Source: Bin55 sp965205965
GTDB taxonomy: Bacteria > Pseudomonadota > Gammaproteobacteria > Pseudomonadales > Azotimanducaceae
Assembly: GCA_965205965.1 (NCBI GenBank)
Contig: CBDBHT010000006.1
Span: 496,001-560,000 of the forward strand
Length of the DNA stretch: 64,000 nucleotides
Direction of reading: 5' to 3'
The notes beneath the pieces are model-generated. The model was not told where the DNA came from. It searched no databases and saw nothing but the letters and a program-made list of their open reading frames with translations. Positions 45,001-54,543 of the stretch are shown in pieces. Within the stretch, counting starts at the first letter, position 1. The number at the start of each line of letters is the position of its first letter. The position numbers and the translations under genes are program-made.

Positions 45001-45963
45001 TTAGCGCGGAACGGGGATGGCCTCAAGAATCCCGTTGCAGACTTGCTGAGTAGTTATCCCGCTGAGCATGGCTTCGGAATTGAGCATCAATCGATGTGTG
45101 ATGACTAGATGTGCTACGGCTTTCACGTCATCCGGAGTCGTGTACTCCGCGCCGCGCAATGCGGACTCTATGCGAGCGCACCGAGCGAGTGCGAGCACGC
45201 CTCTACTCGATAATCCCAGCTCTAAATCTGCACTCAGCCGTGTGGCCGTAGCGATGTCCACGATATATTCCGCCAGCTCTTCCGCGAAATGAATCTCAGC
45301 CAAAGCGGAGCGAGCTTTACCCAATCTGACGTCGTCAATGATTGCAAGAGGACCATCAGCTAATTGCTGAGCATCGGGAAGGTTGTACTCACTTATGACT
45401 TTAGTTTCTTGTGCTTTTGGTGGATAGCTGACGGATGCCCGAATCATGAACCGGTCAAGCTGTGATTCCGGTAGTGGATATGTACCTTCGAACTCACGTG
45501 GATTTTGTGTTGCAACCACCACGAAATTTTGTGGTAGCGGGAACGTATTACGATCGATGGTGACTTCACGTTCTTCCATCGCCTGAAGCAACGCTGATTG
45601 TGTTTTCGGTCCAGATCGGTTGATCTCATCAACAAGCACTACATCGGCAAAAACTGGGCCTTCACGAAATTCGAAATCGCGTGTAGCGTCGTTGAACACG
45701 TGAACTCCGGTAATGTCGGTAGGCATGAGGTCCGCAGTTCCTTGGACTCGCTTAAATGAACCACCGATCGCGACAGCGAATGCTTTACAGAGCAAAGTCT
45801 TGCCGACGCCCGGTGGTCCTTCGAGCAGTAAATGGCCTCGAGCAATCAACGCAATGCACAATGCATGGACCGTGTCTTCTACTCCGAATACCGATTGCCC
45901 TAATCTTTCTTGTAATGCCACTTCTAGTGCGGCCGGTGTTGTCGTCACAGTTTTTTCAGTCAT
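45001..45963 (-). CDS. MoxR-family AAA+ ATPase
   Basis: A 320-residue cytosolic AAA+ chaperone-like ATPase. Walker A 'LLEGPPGVGKTLLCKAF', Walker B 'ADVVLVDEINRSGPKTQSAL', sensor 1 'FVVVATQNPREFEGTYPLPE' and arginine-finger region 'SQLDRFMI' are complete; the C-terminal lid contains 'LGLSSRGVLALARCARIES'. MoxR proteins help assemble or activate partner complexes, usually with VWA proteins such as the DUF58 product next door. Start ATG overlaps the stop of the DUF4350 gene. The symbol is left out because the subfamily is not determined. Confidence 0.95.
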   Translation of the reverse strand: MTEKTVTTTPAALEVALQERLGQSVFGVEDTVHALCIALIARGHLLLEGPPGVGKTLLCKAFAVAIGGSFKRVQGTADLMPTDITGVHVFNDATRDFEFREGPVFADVVLVDEINRSGPKTQSALLQAMEEREVTIDRNTFPLPQNFVVVATQNPREFEGTYPLPESQLDRFMIRASVSYPPKAQETKVISEYNLPDAQQLADGPLAIIDDVRLGKARSALAEIHFAEELAEYIVDIATATRLSADLELGLSSRGVLALARCARIESALRGAEYTTPDDVKAVAHLVITHRLMLNSEAMLSGITTQQVCNGILEAIPVPR

Positions 45964-47210
45964 CTTGTTGACTCCCGAACTTGGAGTATCAAGTTGTTCA
46001 ATTCCGTTAGGTCCACAGCGTATCCTAATTCAAGTTTCTCGTACATTGTCTGGAGTTTCTCTAGAGCGGCAGTATCGCGCGCTAACGAACGTACCGTCAT
46101 CCATACATCTTCCGAAGAATAAGCATATTTAGTTTCGATTTCTTTCAGCCAGGTTGATATTATCAGGCGACCAATAGAGTTCTTTGATAATTTCCTTGCA
46201 AAAAATCCCCCAACCGATTTTACGAAGTCTTCTTGCCGCGCCAGCTGTTTGTGTTCACGGACAGGTGCAATTCGAGGAGATGTTCCGATAATGTATAAAA
46301 ACCAAAGTAGCACTAGGAATCCCATGGAGGCATAGAGTCTCTTGTCTTTCCAAAACGCATCAACGTCGTAGATATCTCTCACTCCTTGGTGATAATCATC
46401 AAGAAGCACGGTTCCGTTCTTGGCGACATGTTCGTGAAGTAAGTTCTGTACAAATTTACGGTTGTCAGCGATTCCAATCGCTCGATTCGAAAGTAGTGAG
46501 GAGCTCGTAGAGAGCAAAATATGACCATGTTCTCTAGTAATTGACCACATCACGGGGTAAGTAGTTTCTTGACCGCTTGAATCGACTTCAATCCAGGCAA
46601 GTACAGAATAACCACCGTGTGATTGGACATCGATACTCAAGGTATGTAATCGCGCAGGCTGATCAGTGATACCGGCAAGCCTACCGACATCATTCGTGAG
46701 CGCGTTGATTACGTTAGGGTGGAATGCAAGTGTCTCTGGTCCGATTGCTTCACGATTAGTATAGAGAAAGCCCTTGCCTCTTTTTATTGGAACGATCTGA
46801 CCACCGGTGATGTCGCGAATGTTTGCATGCAATGAGCGTGGTTTCGTGTTCATTGACCAGTTATGTATTTCGTTGATAGCGGCAAGAATAAGAACAGTAT
46901 TGCCGCTTTCTACCCATTTCGTTAGGGCACGAAGTTCGTCTGACGTGGTAAATCCCTTAAATGGCATAGTAGTCACGAGAAGATTTCCAGTTTTTGATGA
47001 TAGCTCAAGGTCCGTAAGCTCATTGAAATTGTGTCGATAAGAAACTGTCTCAACACTTTCGTGGTCTAGCCATTGCTTCAGTCCTGCGAGGCCATCCTTT
47101 TGAATGTCCAAGGTGGTTGGCATGCTTGGCGGTGGCTCGGGGAGCAGCACAATAATGCAAACGCCGAGAACGGCTATTGCGGTTAATCCCGTCTTTAATC
47201 GCTCCCACAT
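45960..47210 (-). CDS. DUF4350-type membrane protein
   Basis: A 416-residue protein: N-terminal membrane helix ('LTAIAVLGVCIIVLLPEPPP'), a periplasmic part with 'GLKQWLDHESVETVSYR' and 'VESGNTVLILAAINE', a second helix ('LYASMGFLVLLWFLYIIGTS') and a cytosolic helical tail. This layout and its position match DUF4350 proteins in MoxR/DUF58 clusters. The periplasmic part resembles a glutamine-amidotransferase-like fold in the family, with no catalytic residues identified here. It starts 9 bp after the DUF4129 gene. Confidence 0.82.
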   Translation of the reverse strand: MWERLKTGLTAIAVLGVCIIVLLPEPPPSMPTTLDIQKDGLAGLKQWLDHESVETVSYRHNFNELTDLELSSKTGNLLVTTMPFKGFTTSDELRALTKWVESGNTVLILAAINEIHNWSMNTKPRSLHANIRDITGGQIVPIKRGKGFLYTNREAIGPETLAFHPNVINALTNDVGRLAGITDQPARLHTLSIDVQSHGGYSVLAWIEVDSSGQETTYPVMWSITREHGHILLSTSSSLLSNRAIGIADNRKFVQNLLHEHVAKNGTVLLDDYHQGVRDIYDVDAFWKDKRLYASMGFLVLLWFLYIIGTSPRIAPVREHKQLARQEDFVKSVGGFFARKLSKNSIGRLIISTWLKEIETKYAYSSEDVWMTVRSLARDTAALEKLQTMYEKLELGYAVDLTELNNLILQVRESTR

Positions 47211-47219
47211 GTGCTGACT

Positions 47220-47954
47220 CTATTTGCCGGGATCTAAAAGTATATTTCGTGCATCGGTTTCGATGTCGTGCACCTGCTCTGCAGAAGGTTGACATCCCCC
47301 ATAGCGAATACGTTCCGCAGCCGCCGCAATCTTTTGCAGGATATTGCCTTTTTGCTGATCAAGTGTAGTACATGCCGATGCTATATCTCGGTGCGTGAGA
47401 CTATCGCGCCAAACATTTGGGGACCGCTCGCTGAGTTTTAAAACAATCAGACGTAACAGAAATGCCGGCCGATCGCGAAATGCCACTTGATCGATTTGAT
47501 CTAGAGTAAGCAGCTCTTGTACCTCAACCACGTTTGCAAAATCTTTTGTCGGAACGAGTTGCTTGCGGGAGAACGAACCTCTCTTCCTGTAAATCTCAAC
47601 GGTAATTAGCATTACCGCAATTACTACCACGACGACTGCAATTGCCACAAAAATTTCGTTTGCGATTTTTCGATTAAGGCTTAGGAGTCCGTCATCAATC
47701 TCCATGTGTGGATCTAACCAATTTAGGAATCGATTCCACCATGCTTGAAGATATTCTTCCCAACTAACCGGATCAGGTCGTGCGCCAGGAATGTTGTGCA
47801 AAATTTCATCAAGCGTTGCTAAGTCGATCTCGTGAACATGCCGTGTTACACCTGTGTTGAGCCCGGAAAGCGTTTCGCTTTCGCTAAGTTCTTGTGCAGA
47901 AAGGGGGGCTTGTATTACGGTTATGAACGCTAGCAGAAATAGACGTTTAAGCAT
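47220..47954 (-). CDS. DUF4129-type membrane protein with signal peptide
   Basis: 244 residues. The N-terminal signal 'MLKRLFLLAFITVIQAPLSA' is cleaved probably before QELSES. A periplasmic segment with aromatic-rich 'WEEYLQAWWNRFLNWL' is followed by one membrane helix ('IFVAIAVVVVVIAVMLITVE') and a cytosolic domain with 'PAFLLRLIVLKLSERS' and 'RIRYGGCQPSAEQVHDIETD'. The last block is typical of DUF4129 C-termini. First gene of the four-gene minus-strand operon. Confidence 0.82.
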   Translation of the reverse strand: MLKRLFLLAFITVIQAPLSAQELSESETLSGLNTGVTRHVHEIDLATLDEILHNIPGARPDPVSWEEYLQAWWNRFLNWLDPHMEIDDGLLSLNRKIANEIFVAIAVVVVVIAVMLITVEIYRKRGSFSRKQLVPTKDFANVVEVQELLTLDQIDQVAFRDRPAFLLRLIVLKLSERSPNVWRDSLTHRDIASACTTLDQQKGNILQKIAAAAERIRYGGCQPSAEQVHDIETDARNILLDPGK

Positions 47955-48142
47955 GTTTTCATTGCATTCCTTTTTACGTCAAAAGGGGTAGGCAGTTTAA
48001 GTACGTGAGATCTCCCAGGAACGTAATCAACGCAGAATTGAATCGATAATTTGAGAGTCTATTATTTTGCCTCAAAATTGGATCATAGTTAACCCCGATT
48101 AAGTCGCAGTTACGATTATGACTTCGCAACATACATAGTTTC

Positions 48143-48409
48143 ATGATTAGTATTCCTTGTCCACCTCAATGTAGACATTTCCTTGAGTGCAAATTCAAAG
48201 TGGCTTTGGAAGCGGAAGGAGAACATAGTCCGATTGGAGTTTCCCGTGCGGTGGACCGACCGTTGCGAGGGAGTGTCATTCGTCAGCAGGATGCTCCGCG
48301 TTCATCGCGTTGGGTTTGGATAGCTAGCCACCTAGAACAGCAGATGGATGGTACTGCACCGGTAGGCACCGTCGGATGGGCCACTCACGGCGGCAACATG
48401 CTACTCTGA
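48143..48409 (+). other. Possible decayed gene, no family recognised
   Basis: An 88-codon open frame with no ribosome site. From 48200 on the composition is more coding-like ('SRAVDRPLRGSVIRQQDAPR'), which may be a scrap of a longer gene. The surrounding 47955-48590 holds nothing else I recognise. Confidence 0.2.
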
Positions 48410-48597
48410 CTGTCAAAAGTACCTGCGTATCGGTATGTAACTATACAGTAAAGAAAAAGGGGAGTATAGCACTAAAGCAGTTTTTGATTAAAGATTGAGC
48501 ATTCTACAGTCGAATTTTCGCTCATGTTCATGTAAAAGAACGGACATACTATTATTAAAGATAAGGGATTATATACTTAAGAAGGCATCTTCCGCTA

Positions 48598-48792
48598 TTA
48601 GCTTTTCGATGGGGTCAATTTCTGATCTTTCAACGGCTTATACGGTGTGTTAAGAAGGACGCGAGCTAATTGTTCCGCTCGCTGGTGAATCTCCAGAGAA
48701 ATGGGGTCGATTAGAACTTCTGCTCCTTCTTCTCTTGTCTCAGTCGCTTCATTGTCAAATACACATACGCGATTGGATTCTTTTCTAGTCAT
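48598..48792 (-). CDS. Small acidic protein of 64 residues, unknown
   Basis: The ATG at 48792 has AGGAG eight bases upstream, a good ribosome site and the main reason to list it. The product begins 'MTRKESNRVCVFDNEATETR' and has an amphipathic helix ('ISLEIHQRAEQLARVLLNTP'). It could be an antitoxin-like or regulatory peptide, but no partner is seen. Sequence 48793-49350 on both strands shows no gene. Confidence 0.4.
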   Translation of the reverse strand: MTRKESNRVCVFDNEATETREEGAEVLIDPISLEIHQRAEQLARVLLNTPYKPLKDQKLTPSKS

Positions 48793-49356
48793 AGCGTGCT
48801 TCTCCTCATTTTACTTACGATGTAGTTAATGTCTGGAAGAAAACTCGTGACTCTGGAATTTGGACCTAATTCTAATCATTTATGATGTACGATGACCTGC
48901 AGTCGTGGTACGTCCTGGTTCTGTAGCAGTTTCCAGGCCGTTGTCGTACCGGACCAGGATTTTGGCGGAATTGAGACTGGCACTTCTTGCCCTCCGTATC
49001 ACACCTCAATTTAACTTTATGTCGTCGAACTCGTCACTACATCATATTTCATGATCATAGAAACTTTGCTAATGAATTCACATCGTCATAAAATAATTCC
49101 CTTATTTCCTTCGACACATTCTTCAAAAAATCTTTTTGATTAGCGTTTCGAAGTGATGATCAATACCTTAATCGTTAAGCGTACATTGAAAACCATCTAA
49201 GATGACTACAAGCGGCAGTCCAACATTCACGAGGGTATCATTCGGACTTTCAAGCAGGCTTATCCCCAACACATTGAATTGATGGCGATTTGGTCTCTTA
49301 CTATGTAGCAACCTTGACTGTCCAGTGATATCCGTTCCTAATGATGAACTGAGTTC

Positions 49357-50691
49357 ATGCTTGATTTCTTAACAAAGCCCATCGATCAGATTACCGTAAG
49401 TGACATTCAATCACTGATAAATCTTCGAGTCCAAGAAGACCAGTACATTGAGTTCAAAGGTTCTGGACGTGAATCAGATCGTAAGTACGTAAGAGATTGG
49501 CCATGGACGAAAGGCCAGCAAGAAATATCCGAAAAAGCTAGGAACAAGATACTTGAAGAAGCCGTAGCTTTCGCAAACGCCCAAGGCGGTGTGCTCTTCC
49601 TAGGCATTGAAGAATCTTCGTCAAGTCCGCCTGTCGCTGAATGTATTACACCCATTCCAAAGTGTGCTGATTTCGTCAAACGATTACAAAGCATTTTTAT
49701 AAATTGCGTAGAGCCACGACTCATATTACCAGAGATACATCCAGTTGAAACCTGCGATGATGATAGGGGTGTCGTAATAATCCGTATCAACAAATCCAGG
49801 TTGGCACCTCATAGAGTTATCCCTACTAAATCCTGCCCGATCCGAAGAGCAGACCGATGTAATCATATGACTATGTACGAAGTTCAAGAGCTGACGCTTA
49901 ACGTGACGCGTGGTTTAGTTCTCGTTGATCACATCTTCGCAGAGAGATCCACACAATTTCAGCAAGAATTTGGGCGACTTTCGACTCCAGAGGCAGCGTT
50001 TGGGATCCGTATGACAGCTGTTCCAGTTGACGACCAAGTACGCATAAATCGTGTGTACGAAAACGGGCAAATAATCCAAGACTTTTGTATGCCGAGTGTA
50101 GAGATACAATTCGAAGGGACTGGTCGAGATACTCAATACCTTATGGCACTATTTTTAGACTCCCGGGATCGAGCAGTGGTCAGGGGTGCAAGGCGTGAGC
50201 GCGTGAAGTTCCCGCCTTCATCCTCTGATCCAGATATGGATGTAATTATTTATTCGGAAGTTCGTTGTGATGGATTGATTGAAATCGGTTACATCTGCGC
50301 AAGTCAATTATTCCGTGACTCCAACGTTGATCCAGATTGGTTACTTGGGTTGTTTGCACACTTGTTAGGTTGGGTGGAAAAGTTACGCGAACATTCTTCT
50401 GGTGTCGGAGTGGAATACGCTATCGAAGTTGAAACTCGCTGCGTGGGCGATCAAATAGTTTATATAGGTAGTCGTTCCCCTCACAGTCAATACTACCAGA
50501 CTCTCTTTCGAAACGAAGGACGTAGCGATGATCGGCTTAAGACATTGACATTTCCTCGACCACGCTACTCTTTTATGACCAATGAAGTCGTGAAGGATCT
50601 TCTCATCCTCTTTCAAAGAGATTTCTTGAATTCTGTCGGTCGCGATCCAAAGCCAGAACAGGAAATTTTTGATTTGCATATAACGTATTAA
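49357..50691 (+). CDS. AlbA_2 (Schlafen-type) domain protein
   Basis: A 444-residue soluble protein. The N-terminal ~150 residues are an AlbA_2/Schlafen-like domain: 'VQEDQYIEFKGSGRES' with the conserved Glu-Lys, 'KILEEAVAFANAQGGVLFLG' followed by 'IEES', and 'GVVIIRINKSRLAPHRV' with 'CPIRRADRCNHMTMYEV'. The remaining ~290 residues are unrecognised. Such proteins bind nucleic acid or nucleotide and are frequent in defence islands and as transcription regulators. There is no helix-turn-helix visible. It is followed closely by an IS5 element, and an R-M pair lies 3 kb away. Confidence 0.82.
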   Translation: MLDFLTKPIDQITVSDIQSLINLRVQEDQYIEFKGSGRESDRKYVRDWPWTKGQQEISEKARNKILEEAVAFANAQGGVLFLGIEESSSSPPVAECITPIPKCADFVKRLQSIFINCVEPRLILPEIHPVETCDDDRGVVIIRINKSRLAPHRVIPTKSCPIRRADRCNHMTMYEVQELTLNVTRGLVLVDHIFAERSTQFQQEFGRLSTPEAAFGIRMTAVPVDDQVRINRVYENGQIIQDFCMPSVEIQFEGTGRDTQYLMALFLDSRDRAVVRGARRERVKFPPSSSDPDMDVIIYSEVRCDGLIEIGYICASQLFRDSNVDPDWLLGLFAHLLGWVEKLREHSSGVGVEYAIEVETRCVGDQIVYIGSRSPHSQYYQTLFRNEGRSDDRLKTLTFPRPRYSFMTNEVVKDLLILFQRDFLNSVGRDPKPEQEIFDLHITY

Positions 50692-50694
50692 GGG

Positions 50695-51900
50695 GACCTC
50701 TATAAAATCGAGTTTTGACCGGGTAGCTTCCGACTATGGTGTTTTCTTGGTGATCTGGTCTTACTCACTGCGTGTTTTAGGGAGTGAAATGGGCTGTTGG
50801 CCGAGGATTTTCACGCGGTTCCTGATGTTTGGGCGCAATGCGGCCACGGCACTCAGCCAGCGGAAGCCGTAGCGGTCTGCAGGAAGGCGAACCGGCGCAT
50901 GTTGTAGCACAGGTTGCACAAGCCGATCCAAGTGGCGGCACGCTGTTGCCCGATGCACCGCATCCGCGTCCGTTTCATCTCGTTGACCATACTACCGAAC
51001 CCATGTTCGACGCGCACGCGGACCCGGGAACGCAGCCGATTGACGTACTTTTGATGCGTCGTCAGAGGGTGGTTGCGATAGCCCTTAATAGTGGATGCGG
51101 CTTGCGATGACCACGCCTCTTCAGCTCCTCCTCCAGGGCCTGTGAACGGTAGGCACCGTCGCCCCATACCCGGCCATCGTCCTTATCCGGTCGTAGGATC
51201 CGGGTGAGCACTTGGCTATCGTGGGTCGAGGCCGTCGTGGTCTCGTAGTTACGTACCAGTTTGTACTGGCGATCCACCGTCACATGGTTCTTGTAGCCAT
51301 AGTGGCTCACTCCGTGCTTCTTGGTCCAGGTCGCCTCCACATCCTTCTGTGCTAGCTTGCGAGGCTGCTTCTTCCAATCCTCAGGAACGTCACCTTGCTT
51401 CAGGGCTGCGTTCTCCTCGCGAGTGTTGCGTTGGCGGGGAATTTCCACCATCGTCGAGTCCACGATCTGGCCGCCCGTCAGCGCATACCCGGCCTCCCGC
51501 AACTGCGCCTCGAACGCCTCGAACAGCTCCTTTGTACGACCCGACGCCGCCCACCGATGACGGTACTTCCAGATCGTCTTCTGATCCGGAACCGTGCTCT
51601 CGTTCCGCAGCCCCACAAAACGCTTGAAGGAACGGCGATCCAGCAACTGGAACTGGCGCTCGCTCAGCTGATCGTTCACTCCCAGCAGCAAAACTCGAAA
51701 CATCAGCATCACGTCCCAGGACGGCCGACCTCGGAGCACCGCCTCATCGCTCTCCGAACGACCGAAAATCTCCCGTAGCAGCGGACGGAACGCCTCCCAG
51801 TCCACCACCTCAAGCAACTTCCTCAGGTCGTCAAACTCCCCGAGTGCCACATCCTGGTCTTCCCGTTCAAACAGGTTCGATCCGTTACCTGTGCGATCTT
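50695..51900 (-). mobile_element. IS5-family element (first type)
   Basis: The left tip GGGGACCTCTATAAAATCG lies at 50694, four bases past the AlbA_2 gene stop. The transposase is on the minus strand. A matching inverted right tip is not found near 51900, so that end is missing or diverged. Confidence 0.65.
50860..51850 (-). pseudogene. IS5-family transposase with C-terminal frameshift
   Basis: Residues 'EFDDLRKLLEVVDWEAFRPL' to 'SQALEEELKRRGHRKPH' form one frame from 51850; at about 51080 the frame shifts and continues as 'HPLTTHQKYVNRLRSRVRVR' and 'VEHGFGSMVNEMKRTRMRCI'. DDE residues are visible: Asp in 'GGQIVDSTMVEIPRQRN', Asp in 'VWGDGAYRS' and Glu in 'RVRVEHGFG'. One base change would restore the gene. 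The start is uncertain because the frame opens without an ATG. Confidence 0.88.
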
Positions 51901-52266
51901 GGTATCAAGATCTTTACGATGAATTTGAAATCGCGCAACTACGGTGAAGACACGGCCGCAAGGCGTTTCACGATGCCTTTGCAGTGAACGCCGAATACGT
52001 TGTTGTGTTCATTTTCAAATCGTACGTCTATAAATCTTTTCCGCACTACAAGAGACGCGCAACTTTAAGCAAGATGATTGAGAAAAAGCATGAGTACATT
52101 CTACCTGCACACTTCGACAAAACACGGGTACCCACCCCAATTATTCGACGACATCCCGTGTCAAATAACTGAAGATTACCTACCAGCATAGGCCGCCTAA
52201 TTCGTAGCGGAGAAGCGTGGAGTTAAACGATTTCATGGCAAGGCCTCTGACCTGTCTTTATCCAGC

Positions 52267-52605
52267 ATGACATCCACCGTCGATGAAGTGGTGTTTGATG
52301 ACTCCAACTCCAACAAGCATTACGTCATTGATTCAGCAGCTCTTGAATTCGGAACGAAGTGGAGCAAGGACAGCCAGCGATATGTCCATTCACGTCTACA
52401 ACGACCTCCTTCCATTAACGCTGTTGTCTTGTCAATCCGTCGTCAGCGTCAGATCCTCGCCCATCTCGACGCAACATCGAGACGACGTGATCGCGGTGCC
52501 AAAACGGATTTGAATCAAGTTTCTATTCGTCAATTTTTTCAGTCCTACGGAACTGTTGCCAGTTTCTCGGTCACTTATGAATCCATTTATTTGCGTTTTC
52601 GATAG
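52267..52605 (+). other. Open frame of 112 codons, unrecognised
   Basis: The frame starts at ATG 52267 without a clear ribosome site. The translated sequence has no motif I know, and codon use is neutral. It may be a scrap of a gene disrupted by the two IS5 elements. The rest of 51901-52688 shows nothing else. Confidence 0.25.
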
Positions 52606-52688
52606 CTATAACCATTGCCCCATAGTGCTTTGAGTCTCCCATCTTGATTAGGCCGAGCAAGTCCTCAAGCACCGCTTTTGTTTCCCCT

Positions 52689-53668
52689 AGGAAGGTCTGA
52701 ATAAGTCGCATCTGGCATAGTGAAATCTTCGAGCATGGGATAGATCGGTTATGGGGCAATTGACCTTTGCGGAATTGGAATACGATCGGAAGAAGCGTCG
52801 TACATGGCGGGAGATCTTTCTGGAGCGGATGGATCAGCTGATCCCTTGGGAACGACTGGAAGATCGGATCGAGCCGTGCTATCCGAAGGCGGGCTGCGGT
52901 CGGCAGCCGTACCCGCTGGGCGTGATGCTGCGGGTTCATTGCGTACAGTTGTTTGATAACCTGAGCGATCCCGGCATGGAAGATCTGCTCTACGAAGCGG
53001 AGTCCGTTCGTCGGTTTGTGGGATTACAATTGACGAATGCGCTGCCGGATGAGACCACGATCCTGAACTTCCGTCATTTGCTGGAGAAGCACGGTTGGGG
53101 CGAGGGGCTGTTTGAGGAAATCAATGCGCATCTGGCGGCGTGCGGCCATTGCATGAAACAGGAAACGATCGTGGATGCGACATCGGGTCTGACACATGGT
53201 GTGGCCACCACGGCAGCCCATGCATCATCGGATCTGGCCCATGCACACCGGCTGTTACATGGAGGCGAGACAGCGATTTGGAGCGATGCGCCCGGGGGTG
53301 CACCGCCGACTGGCATCGGACGACCCTGCGAGGATGCGAGAGAAGTGCAAAACCTCAGTGCGTGCCAAAGTGGAGCATCTGTTCCTGTACGTGAAGCGGC
53401 ACTTCGGATACGCCAAGGTGCGTTATCGGGGTCTGACCAAGAATACGCAGCGACTGGCCTTGCTGCTGGGGTTCACTAATCTGCTGATTGCTGGCCGCCG
53501 CGTAGCGACCTGACGCGGGGTGAATCCGCCTGAATCCCGCTTCAGGCGATGAAATCGGGAGGAAACCGAGCTCCAGAGGCGGTGGGGCACAGCCAAAACG
53601 CTCCATCGGATTGATTCTCAGCCTCTATCAGCAATTCCCCGATCTTGAACGAACTTATTCAGACCTTC
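52689..53668 (+). mobile_element. IS5 element with classical GGAAGGT ends
   Basis: Inverted ends AGGAAGGTCTGAATAAGT (52689) and ACTTATTCAGACCTTCCT (ending 53668-53669) are close to the well-known IS5 ends. The transposase gene inside is broken. Confidence 0.82.
52751..53513 (+). pseudogene. IS5 transposase with internal deletion
   Basis: 'MGQLTFAELEYDRKKRRTWR' to 'KQETIVDATSGLTHG' gives the N-terminal half and the first Asp. After about 53230 the central part with the second Asp is mostly missing, and the C-terminus resumes in another frame as 'TSVRAKVEHLFLYVKRHFGY' and 'VRYRGLTKNTQRLALLLGFT'. Inactive. Confidence 0.9.
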
Positions 53669-53841
53669 CTTAAGTGTGAAACCGTCGGTTTCCAGGTTTG
53701 AGGATGACCTCGCAGGCGCGTAAATTTGGTGTTTGTACAGCTTGGAATCAGTGGAGACAGTGTGTCGCTACCCCCGATACGTTGTCAATCCACCACTGCA
53801 AAGGCCCGATCCCATATGAGATATTGGAAAACATGTTGTCC

Positions 53842-54543
53842 TCAAATATCAAGCTCTTCGGATTGTCCGTAGAGTTCTTCAAGTGAGTCTTCCAACACTC
53901 TAAATCCGGTGCCATGATTTCTAGCACCTTTCGTCCCCTTGTCGTGAAGTCTCAAATCGATAATCACGTCGCCGTGTTGGATCTTTTTCTTCAATGCTCC
54001 CCGGGTTGGTCCGCCAGACAACAGTTTCGCATTGTGATAATTGAAGTGCTCAACCCCGTCTCGCATATCCACAAGAGCCTTGACCAACAACAGATTACCG
54101 ACCTTTTCGTCGAACCGTTCAGAAACACCCGACAAACTCCATTCCAGCAAAATAGTTCGGTCTATATTGCTGGACACGCGAATACGTTCGTCATCCACTG
54201 AGAGACGAAGACCTCGATTGTTTGGGACTGTTCTCACACTTTGATACAATCCCATTCTGCCATTTTTGTCTTTGTTGCCATAACGTTTTATCGCATCCAT
54301 CTGGTTCATTTTCCACGCTGTTCTGTTGAACGTAAACAACGTGGTCATCCCCATATGTTCTTCGCGGCGAGCCTTCAGTTCGAACGTTCCAAGATCTGGA
54401 AAATGAATGTTGTTTTCCTCGATACCGAGCAATGTTTCCAATGTATAGCCGACACCGGTAGGTCCCTTTCGCATAGTCTTCACAAAACCAATCTGTTTGA
54501 TTTCGGCAAGCTTGGTCGTTATCTTTTCTTGTGTCCAATCCAC
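53842..54543 (-). CDS. Type II restriction endonuclease, MvaI/BcnI-like
   Basis: A 233-residue endonuclease. The N-terminal block 'KGPTGVGYTLETLLGIEENN' and the PD-(D/E)xK active site 'FPDLGTFELKARR' are characteristic of the MvaI/BcnI group, which cleave CCWGG or CCSGG. Basic and His residues near the end ('RNHGTGFRVLEDSLEELYG') fit the family. Start is GTG 54543, immediately after the methyltransferase stop, so the two are translationally coupled, with the methylase made first. The recognition sequence cannot be told from sequence alone. The gene appears intact, so the system may be functional. Confidence 0.88.
   Translation of the reverse strand: MDWTQEKITTKLAEIKQIGFVKTMRKGPTGVGYTLETLLGIEENNIHFPDLGTFELKARREEHMGMTTLFTFNRTAWKMNQMDAIKRYGNKDKNGRMGLYQSVRTVPNNRGLRLSVDDERIRVSSNIDRTILLEWSLSGVSERFDEKVGNLLLVKALVDMRDGVEHFNYHNAKLLSGGPTRGALKKKIQHGDVIIDLRLHDKGTKGARNHGTGFRVLEDSLEELYGQSEELDI

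Noticed and set aside
48890..49010. Imperfect inverted repeat around GTACGTCCTGG and CCGGACCAGG as a MITE
   Set aside because: Pairing is weak and no tips or target duplication are visible.
53698..53886. A 62-codon plus-strand frame before the restriction endonuclease
   Set aside because: It overlaps the endonuclease 3' end in antisense and has no start signal or family resemblance.
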